DNA of 64,000 nucleotides, from the NCBI RefSeq assembly GCF_000876655.1, contig NZ_JYCN01000032.1:62001-126000 (forward strand), written 5' to 3'. Numbering within the stretch: position 1 is the stretch's first letter; each line of letters opens with the position of its first letter. This document shows positions 33,823 to 41,633 of this stretch, one piece after another. This stretch comes from Arthrobacter sp. SPG23 (GTDB lineage: Bacteria > Actinomycetota > Actinomycetes > Actinomycetales > Micrococcaceae). The notes beneath the pieces were generated by a model. It was not told the origin of the DNA, made no database searches, and saw nothing but the letters and a program-made list of their open reading frames with translations. A program made the position numbers and the translations under genes.

Positions 33823-33873
33823 TCCGACCAGCCGCCGGCTTCCCCTCCGGCGCCGTCCCCAAGGAGGACAAAG

Positions 33874-35319
33874 ATGTCCCGCATTCCCGACCTTGTCATC
33901 GCCCACGGCACCGTGGTCAACAGCTTCGGCCGCCGGTCCGCCCACGTGGTGGTCCGCGACGGCCGCGTGGAACAGCTCATCGATGCCGCGGAACCCGTCC
34001 CGGCCGCTGCCCGCACAATCGACGCCACCGGCCGGCTGGTGATTCCCGGCGGCGTGGACGGCCACTGCCACGTGGCCCAGGTGACCGGCCGCTTCCGTAC
34101 CCTTGACGATTACCGCACCACCTCCACCGCGGCCCTATGGGGCGGCACCACCACCATCATCGACTTCGGCATTCCCCGCGACACGCAGGAAACTCCGCTG
34201 GCTGCCGTCCTGCACAAGAAGGAACTCGCGTTGGAGTCCCGCTGCGACGTCGCCCTCCACGGCTCCGTGGTCAGCTGGGACGAGACCGTGCCCTGGCAGC
34301 TGGAGCAACTCGCCGCCGAGGGCGTGCGCTCGGTGAAGATGTACACCACCAACCGCGGCAGCACCATGGCGGACGGGGACACCATCCTGAAGGTGATGCG
34401 CGAAATGGTCCGGCTGGACGGCCTCACCTACATCCACGCCGAACACGACCCCATCATCAGCGACTGCACGCAGCAGCACGCCGACGACGGCAGGATCGGC
34501 ATAGAACACCTGCACCGGACCCGCCCTGAGCTGGCCGAGGAAATCTCGGTCAAGGAAACCCTGGCCATGGCCGAGTACACCAAGGCCCCGGTGTACTTCG
34601 TGCACCAGTCCACGCCAGGTGCCGTCGACCTGGTCACCGAAGCCCGGGCCCGCGGCCAGGAGGCCTACTCCGAGACCTGCCCGCATTACCTCACCCTCGA
34701 TGACACGGTGTACGGTTCCAGGTTCCCCGAGTGGTACGCCTGCTGCCCGCCCATGCGCAGCCCCGAAACCGTCGCCGCCCTCAAGGAACGGCTGGCCGAC
34801 GGCGCCATCCACACCGTTTCCTCGGACCACTCCTGCTACGACCTGTCGCAGAAGCGCGAACGCACGGACGACGTCCGCGCCATGCCGCACGGCCTGCCCG
34901 GCGTGGAAACCCGGATGCCCGTCACGTTCACGGTCATGGCGTCCGAGGGCAGTTCGGTGGAGGACTTCGTGGAGGTATTCTCCACCGGCCCGGCCCGCAT
35001 CAACGCGGTTCCCGGCAAGGGAACCATTGCCGAGGGCTTCGACGCCGACCTGGTGATCTTCGATCCCGCCGAGGAACGGGTGGTGGACGGCGGCGCGCTT
35101 CACATGGGCACTGATTTCTCGCCGTTCGACGGCCGGGCGCTCACCGGCTGGCCCGCCGTCGTGGTGTTCGCCGGGCGGGTGGTGCTCGACGGCGCCGGCT
35201 TCCACGACCCCGGCGCCGTGGGGCGTTTCGTGGCCCGGAACGGCTTCCGCGAGCACCTCTCGTCCGCTGCGGCGTCCGCCACCGTAACCACCACTGCAAC
35301 CCTCTCCGCAGCAAAGTAG
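33874..35319 (+). CDS. Dihydropyrimidinase/hydantoinase-like cyclic amidohydrolase
   Basis: A 481-residue amidohydrolase-superfamily enzyme. Metal ligands are visible: HCH in GGVDGHCHV (about residue 70), the carbamylated-lysine candidate in SVKMYTT, a histidine in YIHAEHD, one in FVHQST, and the Asp in SSDHSCY. This fits D-hydantoinase/dihydropyrimidinase or allantoinase enzymes, which hydrolyse cyclic ureides to carbamoyl acids. AAGGAGG precedes the ATG. No N-carbamoylase accompanies it, so the carbamoyl product must be processed by other enzymes. The C-terminus is a Ser/Ala/Thr-rich tail. Confidence 0.86.
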   Translation: MSRIPDLVIAHGTVVNSFGRRSAHVVVRDGRVEQLIDAAEPVPAAARTIDATGRLVIPGGVDGHCHVAQVTGRFRTLDDYRTTSTAALWGGTTTIIDFGIPRDTQETPLAAVLHKKELALESRCDVALHGSVVSWDETVPWQLEQLAAEGVRSVKMYTTNRGSTMADGDTILKVMREMVRLDGLTYIHAEHDPIISDCTQQHADDGRIGIEHLHRTRPELAEEISVKETLAMAEYTKAPVYFVHQSTPGAVDLVTEARARGQEAYSETCPHYLTLDDTVYGSRFPEWYACCPPMRSPETVAALKERLADGAIHTVSSDHSCYDLSQKRERTDDVRAMPHGLPGVETRMPVTFTVMASEGSSVEDFVEVFSTGPARINAVPGKGTIAEGFDADLVIFDPAEERVVDGGALHMGTDFSPFDGRALTGWPAVVVFAGRVVLDGAGFHDPGAVGRFVARNGFREHLSSAAASATVTTTATLSAAK

Positions 35320-35327
35320 GAGCAGCC

Positions 35328-36056
35328 ATGCCTTCAGAAGTACGCAAAACCCGCATCGGCATGATCGTGCCGTCCTCCAACACCTGCCTGGAGCCGCAGA
35401 GCTACCGCATCCTGGCCGACCGGGACGACGTCACCATCCACTTCACCCGGATCCCGGTCACCCGGATCGCCCTGGATGATTCCTCGGACAAGCAGTTTGA
35501 TCCCGCCGTCATGCGCGCCGCTGCCGAGCTGCTGGCGACGGCGGACGTGGACGTCATCGCCTGGAACGGGACGTCGGGCTCCTGGCTCGGCGCCGACCAC
35601 GACCGCGAACTGGTCGGCGAGATCGTCGATTCGACGGGCATCCCGGCCACCACGTCCACGCTGGCTTACCTGGCGGCTTTCGAGTCCTTCGGGACGGAAC
35701 GGATCGGGCTTTTCACGCCCTACACGGCAGACGTCAACCACTCGATCATGGCCTCCTACGAGCGGGACGGCATCAAGACCATCGCCCACCGGGCCCTGGG
35801 GCTGAGCGACAACGAGTCCTTCGCCCGGGTCACGGACGACGAGATGCGGCCGGGGTCACTGGAGCTCGCGGCAGCACGGCCGGACGCCCTGGTCTATCTC
35901 TGCACCAACCTGTACGGCGCCAACATCGCAGCGGAAATGGAGGCAGAAACCGGCGTTCCGGTGCTGGACTCCGTGGCCGTGACCCTGTGGCACTGCCTCA
36001 GACTTGCCGGGTCCCCCTTGCTCGCCCCGAGATGGGGCAGGCTGCTGGCCGGCTAA
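35328..36056 (+). CDS. Maleate isomerase/arylmalonate decarboxylase-like protein
   Basis: A 242-residue protein of the Asp/Glu racemase superfamily, maleate cis-trans isomerase branch (IGMIVPSSNTCLEPQSY; GTERIGLFTPYTADVN). Two-cysteine members have a Cys in each half. Here the first-half position is in AWNGTSGSW, resembling the GTS loop of arylmalonate decarboxylase where that Cys is replaced; the second-half Cys is present (YLCTN, Cys192). A single-cysteine mechanism such as decarboxylation is therefore possible. AGGAG precedes the ATG, 8 bp after the hydantoinase stop. Its stop overlaps the convergent gene by 4 bp. Confidence 0.75.
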   Translation: MPSEVRKTRIGMIVPSSNTCLEPQSYRILADRDDVTIHFTRIPVTRIALDDSSDKQFDPAVMRAAAELLATADVDVIAWNGTSGSWLGADHDRELVGEIVDSTGIPATTSTLAYLAAFESFGTERIGLFTPYTADVNHSIMASYERDGIKTIAHRALGLSDNESFARVTDDEMRPGSLELAAARPDALVYLCTNLYGANIAAEMEAETGVPVLDSVAVTLWHCLRLAGSPLLAPRWGRLLAG

Positions 36057-37039
36057 GTGCCAGCCGGTGCGTTCATCCGGACGGTCAGCGCACCGGGAAG
36101 CATGGTCATCCGAACATGCTTGCTGTCGCCCTCATGGTCACCGTCCAGCTGGTAGTCGTCCGCATGTTCAAGGGTGATCTCAACGGTCTTGCCCTGGAAG
36201 TACTCCACCGACGTGTCCTTACCTTTGCCCTTGCCGATCATGCCGGCCACCACGGAGAACCAGCCGAGCTTGCCCCGGGGTGCCAGGACCACGACGTCCA
36301 GGAGTCCGTCATCCACCTTCGCGTCAGGGAAGATCTCCAGGCCGCCCTGGACCTTGCCGCAGTTTCCCACCATGACGCTTCGGACCCGGCGGTGGACCAC
36401 CGACTTGCCGTCGATGACGATGCTTGCCTTCACCGGTTTACCAGGGAGGTTCCTGATGCCCGCGTCAACGTAGGCCAGCCAGCCCACCTTGTCCTTCAGG
36501 TCCTCGTTGGTGTCCGCCATGATGGTGGCGTCGTACCCCACGCCGGCCATCACCAGGAAGTGCTGCTCCTTGTCCGGATCGCTCCGGACCGCGCGGACGA
36601 CGTCGACCTTGCGGTCCTCGCCCGTCAAGGCGCCCGCCATCGCACCTTCAATATCGGTGACATCCATGCCGAGGTTGCGGGCCAGCAGGTTTCCCGTGCC
36701 CAGCGGCAGGAGCCCCATGGGCGTGGACGTGCCGGAAAGCACCTCAGCCACGCACCGGACAGTGCCGTCGCCGCCAGCGGCAATGACGATGTCGGCGCCC
36801 CGCTCCAGCGCTTCCTTCGCCTGGCCTACGCCGGGGTCGTCCTTGCTGGTTTCGATCCACATGGGCTCATCCCAGCCCGCATCTGCGCAGTGCTTGGCCA
36901 TCAGGCCGCGAACATCAAAGTCCACGGGCTTGGCCGGGTTGATGATGACGGCGGCGCGCTTGGGGCTGGTGCCGGCCTGCGCCGCGGTGCTGCCTTCCGG
37001 AGCGTTCGTGTTCTCCGGCTCATTGTTGTGCTGGGTCAT
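36053..37039 (-). CDS. Diacylglycerol kinase family lipid kinase
   Basis: A 328-residue protein of the DAGK/YegS/BmrU family, which phosphorylates lipid alcohols such as diacylglycerol. The nucleotide-binding motif is IVIAAGGDGTVRCVAEVL, followed by LPLGTGNLLARNLGM. The N-terminus up to ~25 is polar, then AAVIINPAKP begins the kinase fold. The ATG at 37039 has AAGGA upstream and replaces a longer frame. It is a lone gene, probably peripheral at the membrane. The lipid substrate is unknown. Confidence 0.87.
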   Translation of the reverse strand: MTQHNNEPENTNAPEGSTAAQAGTSPKRAAVIINPAKPVDFDVRGLMAKHCADAGWDEPMWIETSKDDPGVGQAKEALERGADIVIAAGGDGTVRCVAEVLSGTSTPMGLLPLGTGNLLARNLGMDVTDIEGAMAGALTGEDRKVDVVRAVRSDPDKEQHFLVMAGVGYDATIMADTNEDLKDKVGWLAYVDAGIRNLPGKPVKASIVIDGKSVVHRRVRSVMVGNCGKVQGGLEIFPDAKVDDGLLDVVVLAPRGKLGWFSVVAGMIGKGKGKDTSVEYFQGKTVEITLEHADDYQLDGDHEGDSKHVRMTMLPGALTVRMNAPAGT

Positions 37040-37112
37040 GGCATCCTTCACGGGCAAATGGTCGGGGGTTCTCACTAAAGTGAAGCGTAACTGAAAACAG
37101 GGTCTTACTGCC

Positions 37113-37142
37113 TTGCCGCAACGCAGACCGGACGCCTAGGCT
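37113..37142 (+). promoter_or_regulatory. Leaderless promoter of the PNPOx-like gene
   Basis: TTGCCG (37113-37118), 18-bp spacer, TAGGCT (37137-37142), then the ATG after 7 bp. With no ribosome-binding site, transcription would start at or next to the initiation codon. Confidence 0.55.
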
Positions 37143-37149
37143 CAGCACC

Positions 37150-37611
37150 ATGAACACCTCTGGGCCGGGGCCGGAAATAACAGAACTCACCGTCCGTGAA
37201 TGCTGGCGGCACCTTCGCTCCGCCTCCGTGGGACGGCTTGCGGTCATCAGCCATGCCGCGCCGGAAATCTTTCCGGTGAACTACCTGCCGGATGAAGGCA
37301 CGGTGATTTTCCGGACCGGCCCGGGGACCAAGCTGGACGCGGTGCTCTCCGGGGAGCCGGTAGTCCTTGAAGCCGACGGGCTGAACGTCTACGGGACCAT
37401 CGCGTGGAGTGTGGTGGTCAAGGGGGTAGCCCAGGCTGTGCAGCCGGGCGAGGACGCCCCTGCCGAGGCTCCGTCGCCGTGGCAGGAGGGCGCCAAGGAC
37501 ATCCTGGTCCGCATCACGCCCAGCGAACTGACCGGGCGCCGGTTTGTCATCGGTCCGCCCACCAAATGGTGGCCGCCCGTGGAGCCGATCACTCCCGGGC
37601 AGAAGGAATGA
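37150..37611 (+). CDS. Pyridoxamine 5'-phosphate oxidase-fold protein (NimA-like)
   Basis: A 153-residue split-barrel flavin-binding-type protein. The pattern ECWRHLRSASVGRLAVISHAAPEIFPVNYLPDEGTVIFRTGPGTKLDAVL is typical of the small actinobacterial PNPOx-like/nitroimidazole-resistance group, which bind FMN, F420 or haem. RITPSELTGRRF is the C-terminal signature. The biochemical activity is unknown. It appears to be transcribed alone from a leaderless promoter and converges on the pcaR gene. Confidence 0.82.
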   Translation: MNTSGPGPEITELTVRECWRHLRSASVGRLAVISHAAPEIFPVNYLPDEGTVIFRTGPGTKLDAVLSGEPVVLEADGLNVYGTIAWSVVVKGVAQAVQPGEDAPAEAPSPWQEGAKDILVRITPSELTGRRFVIGPPTKWWPPVEPITPGQKE

Positions 37612-37621
37612 CCAGGACGGC

Positions 37622-38446
37622 CTAGTGCTTGGCTGAAAGGTCCGCGGAAATCAGCCGGGCCGTCTCCACGGTTTCCTTCCGCACCATCTCCAGGTAGGCC
37701 CCGGGATCCGGTTTGGCGGCCACCGACTGGGCCTGCAGCGACACGTTGATGGCCGCCACCACCTTCGTGGGGCCGTGGTACACCGGCGCCGCGACGGACA
37801 TCAGGCCAAGTTCGAGTTCCTGGTCCAGCAGGCACCAGCCCTGCGCGCGGACCGTGTCCAGCGCAGCCGCAAGGTCCTTTCTGGTGCCGATGGCCCGGGG
37901 CGTGAGCGGCCTGATCTCAGCGTCCGCAAGGTACTGCTGCAGTGCGGCCGGCGGCAGGGCCGCGAGCAGCACGCGGCCCATGGAGGTGGCGTAGGCGGGG
38001 AAGCGGGTCCCCACCGTGATGCCCACGTTCATGATCCGGCGGGTGGTGACGCGGGCGATGTAGGCGATGTCCTTCCCGTCCAGGACAGCGGCCGACGTCG
38101 ACTCCCCCAGCCGCAGCGAAAGCTCCTCGAGGTGCGGCTGGGCGAGCTGGGGCAGGGACAGCCCGGACAGGTAGGCGTAGCCGAGCTGCAGCACCTGCGC
38201 GGTGAGGGCGAAGGTCTTCCCGTCCGTGCGGACATAGCCCAGCTCCACCAGGGTGTGCAGGAAGCGGCGCGCGGTGGCGCGGGTCAGGTCCGTCCGCGCG
38301 GCAACTTCGGTGAGGGTCATCACCGGGTGGTCGGTATCGAAGGCGCGGATCACGGCCAGCCCCCGGGCGAGGGACTGGACGTACTGGTCACTGGCCTGGG
38401 GCGCAGAGGAAGGCCTGGGCGCGGTCTCGGCTGCTGCGTCGGTCAT
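37622..38446 (-). CDS. pcaR: IclR family regulator of the beta-ketoadipate pathway (PcaR-like)
   Basis: A 274-residue IclR protein of the PcaR/PcaU/PobR subgroup. The winged helix contains VQSLARGLAVIRAFDTDHPVMTLTEVAARTDLTRATARRFLHTLVELGYV, where LARGLAVIRAF is subgroup-typical. The effector domain has AYIARVTTRRIMNVGITVGTRFPAYATSMGRVLLA. It lies downstream of pcaJ in the same direction, and these regulators usually activate pca genes in response to beta-ketoadipate or protocatechuate. The ATG at 38446 is chosen over an upstream TTG. Confidence 0.88.
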   Translation of the reverse strand: MTDAAAETAPRPSSAPQASDQYVQSLARGLAVIRAFDTDHPVMTLTEVAARTDLTRATARRFLHTLVELGYVRTDGKTFALTAQVLQLGYAYLSGLSLPQLAQPHLEELSLRLGESTSAAVLDGKDIAYIARVTTRRIMNVGITVGTRFPAYATSMGRVLLAALPPAALQQYLADAEIRPLTPRAIGTRKDLAAALDTVRAQGWCLLDQELELGLMSVAAPVYHGPTKVVAAINVSLQAQSVAAKPDPGAYLEMVRKETVETARLISADLSAKH

Positions 38447-38490
38447 GGTTACCAATCCTATTAGCCCGCAACTACTACCCGTGCCGGCGG

Positions 38491-39183
38491 TTAGCGCTCG
38501 ACGGCGGGTGCTGCGGTGAGGGGGACGGGCACCAGGGCCTGCAGCTCCTCGAGGGTGCAGCCGAACGTCTCGCGCACCTGGACGCCGTCCGGGCCCGTGA
38601 GGAACACGGCCTTGTCGGTGTACACGCGGGTCACGCAGCCGATGCCGGTGAGCGGGTAGGTGCAGGCCTCCACGATCTTGGATGCGCCGTCGCGGGTCAG
38701 GAGCGTCATCATCACAAAGACGTCCTTGGCCCCGGTGGCAAGGTCCATGGCGCCGCCCACGGCCGGGATGGCGTCGGGCGCGCCGGTGTGCCAGTTGGCG
38801 AGATCACCTGTGGCCGAGACCTGGAATGCGCCGAGGACGCAGATGTCCAGGTGCCCGCCGCGCATGATCGCGAACGAGTCGGCGTGGTGGAAGTAGGACG
38901 CCCCCGGCAGTTCCGTCACGGGGATCTTGCCGGCGTTGATGAGGTCGCCATCGATCTGGTCGCCGGTGGCCTCCGGGCCCATGCCCAGCATGCCGTTCTC
39001 GGTGTGGAGCGTGATGTTCTGCTCCGGCTGCAGGTAGTTGGACACCAGGGTGGGCTGGCCGATGCCCAGGTTCACGAAGGAGCCGGGCTTGATGTCCTTT
39101 GCCACCAGGCGGGCGAGGTCGTCGCGGCCCAGCGGCTTGTCGGACGTCTGAATGCCGGCCCGGCTGTTGGATTGGACGCTCAT
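38491..39183 (-). CDS. pcaJ: 3-oxoadipate CoA-transferase, beta subunit
   Basis: A 230-residue subunit B of the family I CoA-transferases. LARLVAKDIKPGSFVNLGIGQPTLVSNYL is the N-terminal signature, and the catalytic glutamate is in HTENGMLGMGP. With the alpha subunit it moves CoA from succinyl-CoA to 3-oxoadipate, the penultimate step of the pathway. Generic acetoacetate CoA-transferases look alike; the pca context supports the assignment. It follows pcaI by 1 bp. Confidence 0.9.
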   Translation of the reverse strand: MSVQSNSRAGIQTSDKPLGRDDLARLVAKDIKPGSFVNLGIGQPTLVSNYLQPEQNITLHTENGMLGMGPEATGDQIDGDLINAGKIPVTELPGASYFHHADSFAIMRGGHLDICVLGAFQVSATGDLANWHTGAPDAIPAVGGAMDLATGAKDVFVMMTLLTRDGASKIVEACTYPLTGIGCVTRVYTDKAVFLTGPDGVQVRETFGCTLEELQALVPVPLTAAPAVER

Positions 39184-39184
39184 C

Positions 39185-39844
39185 TCAGGCCACCTTCACA
39201 ATGCTGTTGACGTAGATTCCGGGAGTCACGATGATCTCCGGGTCGAGGTCTCCGGTCGGGACGATTTCGGAGACCTGGACCACCGTGTGCTTGGCTGCGG
39301 CGGCCATGATCGGGCCGAAGTTGCGGGCGGTCTTGCGGTAGACGAGGTTGCCCTTGCCGTCGGCCTTAAGCGCCTTGATGAGCGCGACGTCGGCGTGGAT
39401 GGGAGTCTCGAAGACCTGGCCGCGGCCGTCAAGGATGCGGGTTTCCTTGCCTTCGGCCAGCATGGTGCCGTAGCCGGTGGGCGTGAAGAAGCCGCCGATG
39501 CCGGCTCCCGCGGCCCTGATGCGCTCGGCCAGGTTGCCCTGCGGGACGAGCTCCAGCTCGATCTCGCCGGCCCGGAACTTGGCGTCGAAGTGCCAGGAGT
39601 CGGACTGCCGCGGGAAGGAACAGATCATCTTCTTCACCCGTCCTTCCTTGATCAGCAGTGCGAGTCCCTGGTCGCCCTGGCCGGCGTTGTTGTTGACCAC
39701 GGTGAGCTCGCGGGCGCCGCAGTCCATCAGGGCGTCAATCAGTTCGAACGGCTGCCCGGCGTTGCCGAAGCCTCCGATCATGACGGTGGAGCCGTCCTTG
39801 ATGCCGGCGACAGCCTCGCCGACGGTGTCAATGAAATTCAGCAT
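39185..39844 (-). CDS. pcaI: 3-oxoadipate CoA-transferase, alpha subunit
   Basis: A 219-residue subunit A. The start MLNFIDTVGEAVAGIKDGSTVMIGGFGNAGQPFELIDALM has the glycine-rich CoA-transferase signature (GGFGNAGQP). It pairs with PcaJ and is flanked by pcaF (3 bp upstream) and pcaJ (1 bp downstream), all leftward. It forms 3-oxoadipyl-CoA, which PcaF cleaves. Cytosolic heteromer. Confidence 0.9.
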   Translation of the reverse strand: MLNFIDTVGEAVAGIKDGSTVMIGGFGNAGQPFELIDALMDCGARELTVVNNNAGQGDQGLALLIKEGRVKKMICSFPRQSDSWHFDAKFRAGEIELELVPQGNLAERIRAAGAGIGGFFTPTGYGTMLAEGKETRILDGRGQVFETPIHADVALIKALKADGKGNLVYRKTARNFGPIMAAAAKHTVVQVSEIVPTGDLDPEIIVTPGIYVNSIVKVA

Positions 39845-39847
39845 CGC

Positions 39848-41047
39848 CTATCCCTTTACTCCAGCGGAAACATTCTCAAGTACGACGGCGAGGCCCTGGC
39901 CGACGCCGATGCAGATCGCGGCGACGCCCCAGCGTTCACCGGAGGCCTGCAGGGACCGGGCCAGGGTGCCCAGGATGCGTCCGCCGGAAGCACCGAGCGG
40001 GTGGCCCATCGCGATCGCGCCGCCGTGCCGGTTCACAATTGCGTGGTCGATGCCCCAGGCGTTGATGCAGGCCAGGGACTGCGCGGCGAACGCTTCGTTC
40101 AGTTCGACGGCGCCCACCTGGTCCCAGCCGATGCCGGCCTTCGCGAGGGCCTTGTTCGCAGCCTCCACCGGGGCGTAGCCGAAGAACTGCGGATCGTTCG
40201 CGTGCGCCCCGCGGCCCGCGATCCGCGCCAACGGCTCCATCCCGAGGAGCCCGGCGGCGTTCTCCGACCCGATCCACGCCGCGGACGCGCCGTCCGAGAG
40301 CGGGGACGCGTTCCCCGCGGTGACCGTGCCGTTCTCGGTCCGGAACACGGTCTTGAGCCCGGCGAGCTTCTCCGCCGAAGACCCGGCACGGATCCCCTCG
40401 TCCCGGACCAGGTCCGTGCCCGGCACCGGCGCCACCAGGTTGTCATAGAAGCCCTCGTCCCAGGCCGCGGCGGCCAGGTTGTGGGAGTTCGCGGAGAACT
40501 CATCCTGCTGCTCGCGGGTGACCTCGTACTTCTGGGCCAAACGCTCGGTGGCCTCGCCCAGGGAGATGGTCCAGTCCTTCGGCATCGCCTTGTTCACCAG
40601 CCGCCAGCCCAGCGTGGTGGAGGCCAGGTTCAGGTCCCCGGCCGGGTAGGGCTTCTCCGTTTTCGGCAGCACCCACGGCGCCCGGGACATCGACTCGGCA
40701 CCGCCGATCAGCATCAGCTCCGCGTCCCCGGCGTTCACCTGCCGGGAAGCGATGATCGCCGCGTCCAGCGACGACCCGCACAGCCGGTTCACCGTGGTGC
40801 CAGGGATCGAGACCGGCAACCCCGCCAGCAGCGTGCCCATCCGGGCCACGTTGCGGTTCTCCTCACCGGCGCCGTTCGCGTTGCCGAACACGACCTCGTC
40901 GATCCGCTCCACATCGAGCTTCGGCGCGCGCTTGACGATCTCACCGATCACATGCGCGGCGAGGTCATCCGGGCGGACAGCGGCAAGGCCGGAGCCGAAC
41001 TTCCCAAAAGGCGTGCGCACGGCGTCGTACACAAAAGCGTCATTCAT
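39848..41047 (-). CDS. pcaF: 3-oxoadipyl-CoA thiolase
   Basis: A 399-residue thiolase cleaving 3-oxoadipyl-CoA to acetyl-CoA and succinyl-CoA. The acyl-accepting cysteine is in TVNRLCGSSLDAAI (about residue 90), and the C-terminal motifs are NRHGGAIAMGHPLGASGGR and AAICIGVGQGLAVVLE. The start MNDAFVYDAVRTPFGKFGSGLA is typical of PcaF. The ATG at 41047 has an AGAGGA site upstream; the longer frame to 41080 would read into the inverted repeat. It is separated from pcaC by the 41076-41141 hairpin. Confidence 0.92.
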   Translation of the reverse strand: MNDAFVYDAVRTPFGKFGSGLAAVRPDDLAAHVIGEIVKRAPKLDVERIDEVVFGNANGAGEENRNVARMGTLLAGLPVSIPGTTVNRLCGSSLDAAIIASRQVNAGDAELMLIGGAESMSRAPWVLPKTEKPYPAGDLNLASTTLGWRLVNKAMPKDWTISLGEATERLAQKYEVTREQQDEFSANSHNLAAAAWDEGFYDNLVAPVPGTDLVRDEGIRAGSSAEKLAGLKTVFRTENGTVTAGNASPLSDGASAAWIGSENAAGLLGMEPLARIAGRGAHANDPQFFGYAPVEAANKALAKAGIGWDQVGAVELNEAFAAQSLACINAWGIDHAIVNRHGGAIAMGHPLGASGGRILGTLARSLQASGERWGVAAICIGVGQGLAVVLENVSAGVKG

Positions 41048-41075
41048 AACTAATCCTCTAATTCCGTCTGATAAT

Positions 41076-41141
41076 CCCAACTAGGTCGCAGTTAATGTCG
41101 TGAAACTCGTCTTTCACGACATTAACTGCGAGCTAGTTGGG
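41076..41141. repeat. 30-bp near-perfect inverted repeat between pcaC and pcaF
   Basis: The left arm (41076-41105) and right arm (41112-41141) match over 30 bp with one mismatch, around a 6-nt loop CTCGTC. The outer ends are CCCAACTAG/CTAGTTGGG, and the inner core is GCAGTTAATGTCGTGAAA and its complement. It is AT-richer than its surroundings. The right arm contains the TAG stop of pcaC, and the left arm ends 29 bp before the pcaF start. There is no U-tract, so it is not a simple terminator; it may be an RNA stability or decoupling element or a mobile palindrome. Confidence 0.85.
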
Positions 41142-41633
41142 CGAAGTGGGGGTGGTGGGGGTGTCTGCAGCGTTGTCCTTTGCTGCGGCGTCCATTTCTT
41201 TAAAAACCTGTTGTGCTGTCTTGAAAGCGGTGTTGGCGGAGGGGACTCCGCAGTAAATGGCGGCCTGCAGCAGGATCTCCTTGATTTCGTCCCTGCTCAG
41301 GCCGTTGGTGAGGGCCGCGCGGATATGCATGGCCAGTTCTTCCCAGTGCCCGTGCGCCACCATGGCGGTGATGGTGACGGCCGAACGCATCTGCCGGGTC
41401 AGGCCCGGCCGGGTCCAGATGCCACCCCAGGCGATACGGGTGATCATGTCCTGGAAGTCCTCGGTGAACGCATCCTTGTTGGCGTTGGCGCGGTCAACGT
41501 GCGCCGCGCCCAGCACCTCTCGGCGGACCACCATGCCGCCGTCGTAGATTTCCTGACTGGTGGCGTCCGGCTGGACCACCCCGTGCCGTTCCAGGCCGGC
41601 GGGTGCCCCGCCGGATGCTTCGGAGCCGCTCAT
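41133..41633 (-). CDS. pcaC: 4-carboxymuconolactone decarboxylase
   Basis: A 166-residue protein of the carboxymuconolactone decarboxylase family. IYDGGMVVRREVLGAAHVDRA and MVAHGHWEELAMHIRAALTNGLSRDEIKEILLQAAIYCGVPSANTAF match PcaC, including the catalytic-region H-G-H. It converts 4-carboxymuconolactone to 3-oxoadipate enol-lactone. It has ~20 extra N-terminal residues and a C-terminal Asp/Thr/Pro tail whose final codons lie in the inverted repeat. It is separate from, not fused to, PcaD, and the two overlap by 4 bp. Confidence 0.92.
   Translation of the reverse strand: MSGSEASGGAPAGLERHGVVQPDATSQEIYDGGMVVRREVLGAAHVDRANANKDAFTEDFQDMITRIAWGGIWTRPGLTRQMRSAVTITAMVAHGHWEELAMHIRAALTNGLSRDEIKEILLQAAIYCGVPSANTAFKTAQQVFKEMDAAAKDNAADTPTTPTSPN

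Noticed and set aside
39152..41053. 633-codon open frame opposite pcaI, pcaJ and pcaF
   Set aside because: Antisense frame of high-GC coding DNA; no domain, and it spans several secure genes and their junctions.
41076..41141. Classical Rho-independent terminator after pcaC
   Set aside because: The stem is long enough but no run of U follows on the minus-strand transcript, and the arm overlaps the pcaC stop; recorded as an inverted repeat instead.
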